64,000 nt of DNA from Bacteroidales bacterium (lineage in GTDB: Bacteria; Bacteroidota; Bacteroidia; Bacteroidales; UBA932): positions 252,903 through 316,902 of the forward strand of contig JAMPAT010000001.1 of assembly GCA_023667095.1 (NCBI GenBank). The letters run 5' to 3'. The position numbers were made by a program, and so were the translations under genes. Positions 16,406-25,368 of the stretch are shown one piece after another (positions within the stretch are counted from its first letter, which is position 1; the number at the start of each line of letters is the position of its first letter). The notes beneath the pieces are model-generated. The model was not told the DNA's origin and did not search any database. It was given only the letters and a program-made list of their open reading frames with translations.

Positions 16406-17983
16406 ATGAAAACCAAAGATATAATACGGTTCAGTTCTGTCATTGCAGCTTCAGCATTGGCCATAGTTGCGTGCACAAAGTCATTCGAGAAATTCAACAC
16501 GAATCCGGATGCAGTGCAGGAGATTGACAGCAAATCATATATAACAACCATGATAATGGATGCCGTAATCCCTTGCAGCGATGTCGGGGCAAACGAATTC
16601 CAGAGGGCATGCAACCTGATGGGTGATTCATTTGCAGGCTACCTCGCACCAACGCAGGCATTCAACGGAGGCTCGTACACATGTACATACGACCTTGACG
16701 GCACCGAGTACAACAACGTACCTTTCTCAGTCACATTCACCAATGTAATGCCTGCCTGGCTGAACCTCAAGTACGCTCACCAGAACGGTCTGATCGGTGA
16801 CGAGATATTTGCCGTGGCTGAAGTAATCAAGGTTATGTCACTCCAGCGCACTTCTGACATCTATGGACCGCTTCCGGTATCAGGATTCGGAGAGGACGAA
16901 AATCCTTACGAGAGCCAGGAGACAGTCTACAAGAATCTGTTTACAGACCTTGACAGTGCGATTGAGGTCCTGAAGAAATACGCAGCGTCAAGCAACGGAA
17001 GCACAACAATGCTGACTGCCGTTGACCCTGTCTTCAACGGAGACTACTCGAAATGGCTCAAGCTTGCCAACTCGGAGAAGCTCCGTATGGCAATGAGAAT
17101 CCGTTTCGTTGAGCCTGACCTTGCAAAGCAGTATGCAGAGGAGGCTGTACTTGATGGCGTCATGACAACAGCGGCTGACTGCGCATACCTCAAGAGCAAC
17201 AGCACAATCCAGGTCTTCAACCCTCTCGAGGAAGTATGGAACGCATACAAGGACACACGCATGGGTGCCACAATGGACTGCTATCTCAACGGATACAATG
17301 ACCCAAGGCTTCCTAAATATTTCTCTGAAAGCACTGTTGACGGAGGTGGATACCATGGCGTACGTTCAGGTATCAGGCAGATGATACAGGACAATTACCT
17401 TTCACTTTCTGTCCCTAACGTATCAAAGAGCACTCCTGTTGTATGGATGCTTGCGTCAGAAAGCGCATTCCTCCGTGCTGAAGGTGCACTCATTGGCTGG
17501 GACATGGGAGGTGATGCAGCAGGCTTCTATAAAGAAGGTGTTGTACTTTCATTTATTGAGAACGGCCTTACAGAGGCTGCTGCCATATCATATCTTGCAA
17601 GCAACAATGCTCCGATTGCATTCGAGGACAAGAACAAAGGCACAACAAAAGATTCGTACTCCGCCCCTTCAGACATCACACCGAAATGGAATGACGGAGA
17701 CTCTGCTGAAAGGAAGCTGGAGCGCATCATAACCCAGAAATGGATTGCAATGTACCCTAACGGACAGGAGGCTTGGTCTGAATTCCGCCGCACAGGCTAT
17801 CCTAAGGTAATCCCTGTAAAGGACAACCTCAGCTCCGGCAAGATCAACACACAGGTCCAGGTACGCCGCATGACATTCCCGCGTTCGGAATACTCAAACA
17901 ACTATGAAAATCTCCAGAAGGCAATCAGCCTTATAGGAGGTTCAGACAACGGAGGAGTAAAGCTCTGGTGGGACAAGAAATAA
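16406..17983 (+). CDS. SusD/RagB-family outer-membrane glycan-binding lipoprotein
   Basis: 525 aa, ATG start 12 nt after susC. The signal peptide ends in a lipobox (AIVACTKSFEKFNTNP) giving a surface lipoprotein. The SusD-like helices are recognisable: EVIKVMSLQRTSDIYGPLPVS with the conserved D-x-YGP(L/I)P segment, YKNLFTDLDSAIEVLKK (TPR-like), and the C-terminal EAWSEFRRTGYPKVIPV typical of the SusD-like_2 branch. It forms the lid over the SusC barrel and binds the glycan released by the endo-glycosidase. It closely resembles SusD partners found next to GH18 and DUF1735 genes in Bacteroides N-glycan loci. Confidence 0.92.
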   Translation: MKTKDIIRFSSVIAASALAIVACTKSFEKFNTNPDAVQEIDSKSYITTMIMDAVIPCSDVGANEFQRACNLMGDSFAGYLAPTQAFNGGSYTCTYDLDGTEYNNVPFSVTFTNVMPAWLNLKYAHQNGLIGDEIFAVAEVIKVMSLQRTSDIYGPLPVSGFGEDENPYESQETVYKNLFTDLDSAIEVLKKYAASSNGSTTMLTAVDPVFNGDYSKWLKLANSEKLRMAMRIRFVEPDLAKQYAEEAVLDGVMTTAADCAYLKSNSTIQVFNPLEEVWNAYKDTRMGATMDCYLNGYNDPRLPKYFSESTVDGGGYHGVRSGIRQMIQDNYLSLSVPNVSKSTPVVWMLASESAFLRAEGALIGWDMGGDAAGFYKEGVVLSFIENGLTEAAAISYLASNNAPIAFEDKNKGTTKDSYSAPSDITPKWNDGDSAERKLERIITQKWIAMYPNGQEAWSEFRRTGYPKVIPVKDNLSSGKINTQVQVRRMTFPRSEYSNNYENLQKAISLIGGSDNGGVKLWWDKK

Positions 17984-18001
17984 ATATAAAAATCAACAGC
18001 A

Positions 18002-19924
18002 ATGAAAAAATCTATAATATATTCCATAGCGGGCCTTATATTAGGAAGCTTTTTCGTGGCCGGCTGCTCTGACTGGATCAATCCGGAAAGGGTAATGGTA
18101 CAGCATCCGGACGAGCAGTCCCCGATATTGAGGGACAACGCCTACTACGAGGCACTCCGTGAATACAAGAAGACAAAGCACAAGATTGCATTCGGATGGT
18201 ATGGCTCATGGACAGCAGTAGGAGCCTCATACCAGACAAAGCTTGTCAGCGCACCGGACTCAATGGACATCATCTCAATATGGAGCCAGTGGCATTCACT
18301 GACAAAGGAGCAGATTGCCGACAAGGAATTTGTACAGAAGGTCAAGGGAACCAAGGTTACATATACAATATTCCTTGATGACCTGCCGGAGCAGTTCCAG
18401 TGCGAGGGATGGCCTAACGTATCCGAGGAGGAGCAGGACAAATGTATAGAAGCTTTCGCCAAGGCATATTGCTGCGACTCAATCGCGAAATATGACTATG
18501 ACGGGCTTGACATTGACTACGAGCCTGGATATGGCGCAAGCGGTCCGCTCGTCGGGCACAACAACGAACTGTTCAGGAGAACCATCATTGCAATCGGAAA
18601 ATACCTCGGTCCAAAATCAGGTACAGGCAAGCTCCTCATGATTGACGGCGTGCCATACGCTGTGCATACTGAAATAGCAGAATATTTTGACTATGGTATC
18701 GTACAAGCATATGCATCATCTGGATATACAGACCTGCAGAACCGTTTCAACAGTGCATACAACAAAGGGTGGAAACCGGAGCAGTACATCTTTGCCGAGA
18801 ATTTCGAGTCATACTGGAAAAACGGCGGCGTTACGCACCTGTGTACAGACGGGCAGAGGGTAAACTCCCTGCTTGGAATGGCAAGGTTCAACCCTACACA
18901 GGGATTTGGAGGCGGATTCGGTGCATACCACATGGAGTACGAATACGGACATGCCGACATGCCTTACAAATATATGCGCAAGGCAATCCAGGATGCCAAC
19001 CCTGCCGGAGGCGCAATCAACATTTCACTGAAAAGCGGCAAGGTGTCATCATATTCCGTAAAGCTCAATGAGGCAGACACCCCTGAGAGCATAACAGATG
19101 TAATGACCGCAAGCATATCACGTCCGGCACCGGTGGACTGCACCTTCCCGGTAGTGTACACCCCTTCACTTATTGAGAAATACAATGTTGAGAACGGAAC
19201 TGAATACAAGGAAGTGGACGCATCAAGGATATCCACAGGCAACCTCACAATCAAGGCCGACAGCTTCACAAGCGAAGACCTCGAGATAAAAATTGACGTA
19301 AGGGATATGGCAGAAGGTTCATATCTTGTCCCTGTCACGGTACAGCTTCCTGAAGACGGATTCACTACAGAAGATGAACTTGTACACTACATTGTCCTCA
19401 ATCTCGCAGAACTTAACATCGACTTCTCTGCTACAGAAATGAAGGGAATCAGGATTGAGCCTGCTGATTCATGGAGGCTGAAATGCTACAACGGACTCAA
19501 TACCAGCGGATGGACAGGCGTATGGAACAATGACAGTGATGCACAGCAGGCTGCCATGTTCGACGGCAAGACATACGACAGGACAGAATCTCCATATTAT
19601 TGGTATTCCATGTCCAGCTATTTCAATCCAGGCAACTTCATCGCAGAGCTGGACAAAGCTTATCCAATCATAGGATTCCGCTGGCATCTTTACTATGGAG
19701 GAACCACAGACTCATTCGACATCAGTGACATCCAGATAAGCAATGACAGGGAAAAATGGGAATCCATTTCACTTGGTGTAAGCTTCACTCCTGAAGCCAA
19801 TTCTGACAAATGGATTGAAGTAAATCTGAAGAAAGCTGTTACGGCAAAATATTTCAGGGTAGTCTGTGCAACCAAGAACCGTATCTCAATGGATGAGTTC
19901 GAGCTATGGACTCCTGCCGAATAA
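18002..19924 (+). CDS. GH18 endo-beta-N-acetylglucosaminidase lipoprotein with DUF1735 and discoidin-like domains
   Basis: 640 aa, ATG start. Lipobox VAGC with Cys22. The GH18 barrel (about residues 55-345) contains the catalytic DxxDxDxE motif, YDGLDIDYEPG, with Glu174 as the acid; GH18 enzymes cut the chitobiose core of N-glycans using the substrate N-acetyl group. A DUF1735 domain follows (about 365-470: APVDCTFPVVYTPSLIEKYN ... SYLVPVTVQLP), and a C-terminal F5/8-type (discoidin) carbohydrate-binding domain (about 485-640: WRLKCYNG, EKWESISLG, KYFRVVCATKNRISMDEFEL). Order and domains match surface endo-glycosidases such as BT_3987 that release high-mannose glycans from glycoproteins. Whether the target is high-mannose or complex N-glycan cannot be read here. 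Confidence 0.9.
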   Translation: MKKSIIYSIAGLILGSFFVAGCSDWINPERVMVQHPDEQSPILRDNAYYEALREYKKTKHKIAFGWYGSWTAVGASYQTKLVSAPDSMDIISIWSQWHSLTKEQIADKEFVQKVKGTKVTYTIFLDDLPEQFQCEGWPNVSEEEQDKCIEAFAKAYCCDSIAKYDYDGLDIDYEPGYGASGPLVGHNNELFRRTIIAIGKYLGPKSGTGKLLMIDGVPYAVHTEIAEYFDYGIVQAYASSGYTDLQNRFNSAYNKGWKPEQYIFAENFESYWKNGGVTHLCTDGQRVNSLLGMARFNPTQGFGGGFGAYHMEYEYGHADMPYKYMRKAIQDANPAGGAINISLKSGKVSSYSVKLNEADTPESITDVMTASISRPAPVDCTFPVVYTPSLIEKYNVENGTEYKEVDASRISTGNLTIKADSFTSEDLEIKIDVRDMAEGSYLVPVTVQLPEDGFTTEDELVHYIVLNLAELNIDFSATEMKGIRIEPADSWRLKCYNGLNTSGWTGVWNNDSDAQQAAMFDGKTYDRTESPYYWYSMSSYFNPGNFIAELDKAYPIIGFRWHLYYGGTTDSFDISDIQISNDREKWESISLGVSFTPEANSDKWIEVNLKKAVTAKYFRVVCATKNRISMDEFELWTPAE

Positions 19925-19938
19925 ACTGGTTCATTAAT

Positions 19939-21120
19939 ATGAAATTCAATATGAAATCATTTGTAAACATAGGATGCAGGCACCTTGCAGGTGCACTTGC
20001 ACTCGGGGCCATCCTCACAGGATGCACCAATGTCGCAGAACCATATGAGGCCATCTATATGACCGATGCTCAGAGCGACACTTACAAGACAATCACCATT
20101 GACACCCCTCCTGAGGGGATTGCCTTCACAGTATCGTCATCAGTAAAGGCACCGCAGGACATCACAATAGAGCTTGAAGTCCGCGCAGACCTGCTTGAGG
20201 CATACAACAGGCAGTATGGAAAGAATTATGTCATGGCACCGGAAGGCTGCTTCGAACTGAGCAGCAACACTACGTCTATCAGCAAAGGCTTCAACCTTTC
20301 TGACCCTGTTGAAATGACAGTAACCTCTATCGATGAATTTGCAGAAGGTTCCACATACTGTGTTCCGGTAAGCATAAAGTCAACTTCAGCAATGCAGGTT
20401 CTGGAGCCTTCAAGGACACTTTTCATCGTCATCAAGAGCCCTGTCATCAGCAAGGCCATGTATCTTGGCTCAAGCAACAAATACAAGGTTCCAGGATTCC
20501 AGGAGGATCCTAACCTTGCAGCACTCAGCCAGATGACCCTTGAGACAAGGGTATTTGTCAACTCTTTCCAGACAAGGGACCCATACATCAGCTCCATCAT
20601 GGGAATCGAGGGAATCTGCGGAGTACGTTTCGGAGACGTAAAGATTGCCAATAACGTAATGCAGATATGCCATGATTCATATCAGCCTGCAGCAACAGAC
20701 AAGCCATTTGATACCGGCAAATGGTACCACGTGGCTGCTGTCTGGACAGGTGCGACATGGGATATCTACATTGACGGACAGTATGCAACCGGAACTCCTA
20801 CAGGAGGTGAGACAATTGACCTCACAAGCAACAATTCAGGAGGATTCCAGATCGGTGCATCATACGGCGGCGGACGTACCCTTGACGGATATGTAGCGGA
20901 GACAAGGGTATGGACAAGGGCACTCAGCCAGTCTGAGATTGCCAACAACATGAACTACGTTGACCCTGAATCTGACGGCCTGCTCGCCTACTGGAGGATG
21001 AACGCATGGGAAGCTAACCCTGCAGGCAGCGGCAACATCGTGAAGGACCTTACAGGCCATGGATATGATGCTGTCGGAGGTTCGTCCAACCCTACAATGA
21101 TAGACACAAAGTGGCTGTAG
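19939..21120 (+). CDS. DUF1735 and LamG-domain surface lipoprotein
   Basis: 393 aa from the ATG at 19939; a longer start at 19906 would overlap the GH18 gene and lacks a signal-peptide-like start. Lipobox LTGCTN. The DUF1735 domain (about residues 40-145) resembles the one in the preceding GH18 protein; a LamG/concanavalin-like domain fills the C-terminal two thirds (LETRVFVNSFQ, WYHVAAVWTGATWDIYIDGQ, GGFQIGASYGGGRTLDGYVA, EAWEANPAGSGNIVKDL). This pairing is seen as the companion of GH18 enzymes in Bacteroides N-glycan loci and is thought to bind glycoprotein at the cell surface. No catalytic residues are expected. Confidence 0.88.
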   Translation: MKFNMKSFVNIGCRHLAGALALGAILTGCTNVAEPYEAIYMTDAQSDTYKTITIDTPPEGIAFTVSSSVKAPQDITIELEVRADLLEAYNRQYGKNYVMAPEGCFELSSNTTSISKGFNLSDPVEMTVTSIDEFAEGSTYCVPVSIKSTSAMQVLEPSRTLFIVIKSPVISKAMYLGSSNKYKVPGFQEDPNLAALSQMTLETRVFVNSFQTRDPYISSIMGIEGICGVRFGDVKIANNVMQICHDSYQPAATDKPFDTGKWYHVAAVWTGATWDIYIDGQYATGTPTGGETIDLTSNNSGGFQIGASYGGGRTLDGYVAETRVWTRALSQSEIANNMNYVDPESDGLLAYWRMNAWEANPAGSGNIVKDLTGHGYDAVGGSSNPTMIDTKWL

Positions 21121-21146
21121 CCACAGTTTATTGAACACATATCACC

Positions 21147-21177
21147 GTGGCATCCGGACATGCCGGATGCCACTTTT
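21147..21177 (+). terminator. Rho-independent terminator at the end of the SusCD-GH18 operon
   Basis: Stem GTGGCATCCGG / CCGGATGCCAC (21147-21157 and 21163-21173, 11 bp) with a 5-nt loop, followed directly by TTTT. It lies 27 nt after the LamG gene stop and before the sigma-factor gene. Confidence 0.8.
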
Positions 21178-21210
21178 AAAGAAAAAGGACCACTGCACTA
21201 TAATAAGCTT

Positions 21211-21735
21211 ATGACCGAACAAGAGTTCAGTACACTTTATAATCTGTCACGGAAAAGCTTTGAGAAGATAGCATTTTCATATACATACGACAGGGAGGCC
21301 GCCAGGGACATTGTCTCTGACTGCTTCATCTATCTATGGGAGCACCGTAGCGGACTGACTCAGGAAAACATCAAAGGCTATATTTATCTTGCATTGCGCA
21401 GCAGATGCATTTCCTGGCTAAGGAAAAAGTCAAATGCCGTCAACAAAGAGACAGACGACAGCGTAGGGTACAGGATTGAGACATCACTTGCGAGCCTGGC
21501 CGAAAACACTCCGGCCGAGCATGATATATTCTCATCTGAACTTATGGAACTGTTCCGCAAATCATTGTCAAGGATGCCGGAACTCACAAGGGACATCTTC
21601 ACGGCAAGCCGCCATGAAGAACTTACATATCAGGAAATTGCATCCAGATACAATATAACAGTAAGGAAAGTGACTTCCGAAATCCAGCTTGCGTTGAAAC
21701 TGCTGAGAAAGGCACTCAAGGACTATTGCCAATAG
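21211..21735 (+). CDS. ECF-type RNA polymerase sigma-70 factor
   Basis: 174 aa from the ATG at 21211 (MTEQEFSTLYN); an upstream start at 21160 would lie within the terminator hairpin and is rejected. Region 2 is visible as ISFSY-type core binding (KIAFSYTYDREAARDIVSDC, FIYLWEHRSGL, YIYLALRSRCISWLRK) and region 4 as LTRDIFTASRHEELTYQEIASR followed by RYNITVRKVTSEIQLALKLL. ECF sigma factors of this Bacteroidota group are held by FecR and released when a SusC transporter binds its glycan. It is placed at the far end of the locus, after a terminator, not next to fecR; it is still the best candidate partner. Confidence 0.88.
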   Translation: MTEQEFSTLYNLSRKSFEKIAFSYTYDREAARDIVSDCFIYLWEHRSGLTQENIKGYIYLALRSRCISWLRKKSNAVNKETDDSVGYRIETSLASLAENTPAEHDIFSSELMELFRKSLSRMPELTRDIFTASRHEELTYQEIASRYNITVRKVTSEIQLALKLLRKALKDYCQ

Positions 21736-21771
21736 CGACGTCTCTGCCGGAGCCAGGAAGCCATCGGACTC

Positions 21772-22329
21772 CTAAAGGAACAACAGGAATCCAAGCGGAA
21801 CCAGCAGCCCTATGATGAATTCAATGCCACCTCTGCCAAGGAGTCCCTTTGGCCCCTTCAGCATAAACAGCCCTGTAATGGTGATGAGCAACAGGCAGGC
21901 CGCAAAAATATCAGAAAACCATGTCCAGTTGCGGGAAGGATTGTAATGCAGACGGTTAAGTGAAGCTAAAACCGGGCGCTTGCGTACCTTTTCATAAAGT
22001 GCACTGCCGTCATCAAGGCTGACTTCCAGCGAAGACCCGCCCTTGAAAAATATCTTTACCGCAAAGCTGTCAACAGCAGCATGCCTCGTATATTGCTCAT
22101 GGTCAGGAAGCTGCCTGACAAAAGCCTGGACTGCATCATTGCCAAGGCCAGGACCTGGCATAGGAAAATCACCCTCTAAAGCCACCTCAACCCTCTGTAT
22201 GCTTATATTGGAATTGAAGTCTCTCTTATGGTTAAGGCATATTCCGGAAACTGCATACAGGCATACGGCACCTGCAAAGAAAAATGACAGTTCCCTATGT
22301 ACTCCCCTGCACAGACGACGGAAATTCAT
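21772..22329 (-). CDS. PepSY-associated transmembrane-helix protein
   Basis: 185 aa, ATG start. It begins with a conserved basic segment and a transmembrane helix (HRELSFFFAGAVCLYAVSGI), then a roughly 90-residue PepSY-like periplasmic part (SSLEVSLDDGSALYEKVRKRP), the motif LNRLHYNPSRNWTWFSDIFA, a second helix (ACLLLITITGLFML) and a third (IEFIIGLLVPLGFLLFL). This arrangement is typical of the PepSY_TM-related Bacteroidota proteins, some of which work in metal or heme redox at the inner membrane. The gene starts 1 nt after the stop of the lipoprotein gene ending at 22331, so the two are likely co-translated and act together. Confidence 0.75.
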   Translation of the reverse strand: MNFRRLCRGVHRELSFFFAGAVCLYAVSGICLNHKRDFNSNISIQRVEVALEGDFPMPGPGLGNDAVQAFVRQLPDHEQYTRHAAVDSFAVKIFFKGGSSLEVSLDDGSALYEKVRKRPVLASLNRLHYNPSRNWTWFSDIFAACLLLITITGLFMLKGPKGLLGRGGIEFIIGLLVPLGFLLFL

Positions 22330-22330
22330 G

Positions 22331-22867
22331 TTATCTGTCAGCTTCGTATGAGAAAACCTCTATGGTATAGCTGCTCCAGTATTTCTTGCCGGTCCTGGCA
22401 AAGCGGGCAGCTATAGAGTCCCTCAGTTCCACAATCTGCCCTTTCAGCATAGCCACAGCCTCAGGATTTCCGTTCGGTCCTTTCAGGCTTTCATCCAGAC
22501 GGTACTCCCAGTTGTCAAGGAAAGCCTCATCGACTTTCTGCTCCCTGAGAACACCATTGACTGTGACATACTGGTATTTCAGGTCATCGTTGAAAGATGC
22601 AAGCTGAGGCTCCGCTACTGCAGAGACCGCATGCGTACTGTCCTCACCCACCAGAGTAATGTGCTCACCTCCATGGCCGCATACATCAACGCAGAATCCG
22701 CGTACAGAAAGGGTATCACCGTCCTGCATGTCTTCAACTACAGATGCAAGTTCGTCAACACCTATCACTTTTCGTCCATTGTCACTGTTGCCTGCACATG
22801 ATGCAAGGACTGTCAAAAACAATACGGCCATTGCCGTTCCATAAATATATCTTTTCATGCTGTTCAT
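22331..22867 (-). CDS. Hypothetical lipoprotein next to the PepSY-type gene
   Basis: 178 aa from the ATG at 22867; ATGs at 22879 and 22858 are alternatives that leave the signal intact. The lipobox is LASC followed by AGNSDNG. The mature part has VRGFCVDVCGHGGEHITLVG with two Cys and two His close together, reminiscent of an OB-fold or metal-binding loop, then EQKVDEAFLDNWEYRLDESL and IEVFSYEADR at the C-terminus. I cannot name the family. The tight coupling to the PepSY-type membrane protein gene suggests a shared role in the envelope, perhaps handling metal or redox; the Cys/His loop fits that but does not prove it. Confidence 0.65.
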   Translation of the reverse strand: MNSMKRYIYGTAMAVLFLTVLASCAGNSDNGRKVIGVDELASVVEDMQDGDTLSVRGFCVDVCGHGGEHITLVGEDSTHAVSAVAEPQLASFNDDLKYQYVTVNGVLREQKVDEAFLDNWEYRLDESLKGPNGNPEAVAMLKGQIVELRDSIAARFARTGKKYWSSYTIEVFSYEADR

Positions 22868-22901
22868 TTTAACTCTCACTTCTCCTTATGGAAGCCGGAA
22901 G

Positions 22902-23987
22902 CTATTCCCCGGCCTCTTTCAGACGCTCTGCATTTTCCGCAACCTGCAGCTGGTCAAGCACCTCCTGGATATCTCCATCCATGAAGACCGGAAGATTGTA
23001 CATTGTGTAGTTGATACGGTGGTCAGTCACACGTGACTGCGGATAGTTGTAGGTACGGATCTTAGCAGAACGGTCACCTGTGGAGACCATGGTCTTGCGC
23101 TTTGCGGAAATCTCGTTCAGGTATTTCTCGTACTCCATGTTGTAGAGCCTTGTACGGAGTTCGGAGAGTGCCTTGTCAAAGTTTTTCAGCTGAGACTTCT
23201 CATCCTGGCACTGCACCACGATTCCGGATGGGATATGGGTAAGCCTGATTGCTGAATATGTCGTGTTGACAGACTGTCCTCCGGGTCCCGATGAACAGAA
23301 TGTATCTTTACGGATATCGTTCATGTTCAGCTCAATGTCAAACTCGTCTGCCTCAGGGAGCACTGCAACTGAAGCAGCAGAGGTGTGGACACGTCCCTGG
23401 GTCTCGGTCTGCGGCACGCGCTGCACACGGTGCACTCCTGACTCATATTTCAGGACACCGTAGACACCATCGCCTGAGACCTTGCAGACAATCTCCTTGA
23501 ATCCTCCGGCCGTTCCCTCCGACTGGTTCGTGACCTCGAGTTTCCATCCGCGGCGTTCGAAATATTTGGTGTACATCCTGAAAAGGTCTCCTGCAAATAT
23601 GGCTGCCTCGTCCCCCCCTGTACCTCCACGGATTTCAAGTATTGCATTCTTGCTGTCCTGGGGGTCGGCAGGAATAAGCAGAAGCTTGATATTCTGCTCC
23701 ATTTCCGGAAGCCTCGGCTCTATCTCCGCTATTTCCTCCTTTGCCATTTCACGGAGTTCCTCGTCCTTCTCGTTTGCTATGATATCCTTTGCAGACTCAT
23801 AGTCCTCAACAAGTTTCTTGTACTCGTTGCCAGCCTTGATGATAGGAGACAGTTCCTTGTACTCCTTGTTGAGCTGCACATATTTCTTCATATCAGACAT
23901 TACCTCAGGGTCTGAAAGCTGCTGCTGAAGTGCCTCATATTTTTCCTGAAGGCCAAGTACCTTCTCCAAAAGTGAATTTTCTGCCAT
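22902..23987 (-). CDS. prfA: Peptide chain release factor 1
   Basis: 361 aa, ATG start. RF1 reads stop codons UAA and UAG and triggers release of the finished protein from the ribosome. The stop-codon-reading PxT motif is Pro192-Gln193-Thr194 ([15 protein letters not shown]) and the peptidyl-tRNA hydrolysis motif GGQ is at residues 236-238 ([12 protein letters not shown]). The Gln of GGQ is the usual target of PrmC methylation, a gene not seen here. An unbroken GGQ and the PxT tripeptide exclude the ArfB/PrfH-type and RF2. Length is standard. The YghO-like gene lies 71 nt upstream. Confidence 0.97.
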   Translation of the reverse strand: MAENSLLEKVLGLQEKYEALQQQLSDPEVMSDMKKYVQLNKEYKELSPIIKAGNEYKKLVEDYESAKDIIANEKDEELREMAKEEIAEIEPRLPEMEQNIKLLLIPADPQDSKNAILEIRGGTGGDEAAIFAGDLFRMYTKYFERRGWKLEVTNQSEGTAGGFKEIVCKVSGDGVYGVLKYESGVHRVQRVPQTETQGRVHTSAASVAVLPEADEFDIELNMNDIRKDTFCSSGPGGQSVNTTYSAIRLTHIPSGIVVQCQDEKSQLKNFDKALSELRTRLYNMEYEKYLNEISAKRKTMVSTGDRSAKIRTYNYPQSRVTDHRINYTMYNLPVFMDGDIQEVLDQLQVAENAERLKEAGE

Positions 23988-24058
23988 ATATTTACTGTTT
24001 TATTTTCTTCTGATGTTTCCTTTCCTGCAATCTCCCGTCCATCGCCTTGACGCCCATC

Positions 24059-25216
24059 CTATTCCCTGCCTGGACACACACGGCTTGGCTCACCTCCGTC
24101 CAGTGCCTTGACATAGCAACGTCTGCGCATATAAAGTTCATTCTCGTAACGGTCCCATACATTGACGGCAGTGTTTGTCTCAATCTGTGGATTTGCGATA
24201 GCCCATTTAGCACCACATTCCTTATATTTATCTGCCATAATACAATGATAGACAGATGAAACGCCAGTATTCTGCCATTTCGGTGCTGCACCGTTGAGCA
24301 TAAGGTCAACAGTGTCGAATTTCTTCAATGCCTTGAGGAAATGTATCCATCCAAACGGGAACATTGATCCTCTGGCCTTCTGCAGTGCACCTGATATGGT
24401 CGGGAAAGATATCCCGAATGCCGCCACCTCGTTGTCCGCATCAAGCAGGAAACAGCACAGCCTCTTGTCGAGCAGGCCTATCGTCTGGGTTGCCTCCTCC
24501 TCTATCTCCTCATCAGTGAAAGGCACAAAATTGTAGACACTTCCGGCAAAGCTCTCATTGTACATCCTGAAGAATTTCCTGACAAGCTCCCTGTCCTTCT
24601 TAAGGCTGTCAATGTCACCGACAGTAAGGCTATACCTCTCCATAAGCCTTTTTGCTATATTCTTCATCTTGTCAGGGACTTCCTGGTCAGCGGCCATCTT
24701 GTACTGCAGCCAGTCGCATTCCTTGACATAGCCAAGGGCAGTCACAAGGTCATTGTAGTAAGGGAAATTGTAATAGCAGTTGAAAGGAGGTACATTTTCA
24801 TATCCCTCAACCAGCATTCCCTGCTTGCCCAAAGTGTTGTAGTAAAGAGGGCCATGGACTTCATCCATTCCATTCTCCCGTGCCCATGACTCAGCCTGCC
24901 CGAGAAGCATCCCTGCAACCTCAATGTCGTTGATTGTGTCAAACCAGCCGAAGCGCACCCTCTTTGTGCCGTACCGCTCATTGTATCTCGGATTTATCAT
25001 GGCACAGATACGCCCGGCAACCTTCTTGCCGTCCATGACCATCCACATCCTGTGAGGGCAATATTTGGCAGTAGATACTGTGGTAAGTGACTTTATCTGG
25101 TCCGAATGGAGTGCCGGCACATACTGCGGACAATCCCGGTAAAGTTCGTCCGGGAATTTCACGAATTTTTTAAGGTCACCCTTGGATGTTACTTCAACTA
25201 TTTTATAATCAGGCAT
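24059..25216 (-). CDS. YghO-like GNAT-fold protein of unknown function
   Basis: 385 aa, ATG start. The N-terminal KFVKFPDELYRDCPQYVPAL, the segment RICAMINPRYNERYGTKRVR, the FGWFDTINDIEVAGMLL region and VHGPLYYNTLGKQGMLVEGY match a conserved family of large GNAT-fold proteins related to E. coli YghO. The C-terminal half continues with another acetyltransferase-like segment (ERYSLTVGDIDSLKKDR ... VYNFVPFTDEEIEEEATQ). No substrate is known. A promoter with TTTA-N19-TAAATTTG (25277-25307) gives a leader of about 55 nt. It is the first gene of a minus-strand set that continues with prfA. Confidence 0.7.
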   Translation of the reverse strand: MPDYKIVEVTSKGDLKKFVKFPDELYRDCPQYVPALHSDQIKSLTTVSTAKYCPHRMWMVMDGKKVAGRICAMINPRYNERYGTKRVRFGWFDTINDIEVAGMLLGQAESWARENGMDEVHGPLYYNTLGKQGMLVEGYENVPPFNCYYNFPYYNDLVTALGYVKECDWLQYKMAADQEVPDKMKNIAKRLMERYSLTVGDIDSLKKDRELVRKFFRMYNESFAGSVYNFVPFTDEEIEEEATQTIGLLDKRLCCFLLDADNEVAAFGISFPTISGALQKARGSMFPFGWIHFLKALKKFDTVDLMLNGAAPKWQNTGVSSVYHCIMADKYKECGAKWAIANPQIETNTAVNVWDRYENELYMRRRCYVKALDGGEPSRVCPGRE

Positions 25217-25276
25217 ATTGCAAGCTATTTATATTATTTGTCCATGCTTCCGGAATGTACCGTACACAAAAACGTG

Positions 25277-25307
25277 CAAATTTAATAAGAATATGTCTAT
25301 TTTTAAA
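25277..25307 (-). promoter_or_regulatory. Promoter of the YghO-like gene
   Basis: On the minus strand TTTA (complement of 25304-25307), 19 nt, TAAATTTG (complement of 25277-25284), one base from the Bacteroidota consensus. Confidence 0.55.
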
Positions 25308-25368
25308 TTATATATTTCCGTTTTAGGCGTTTCTGGGAGGAATAAGGCTCAAGACGGACTCCAATCAT

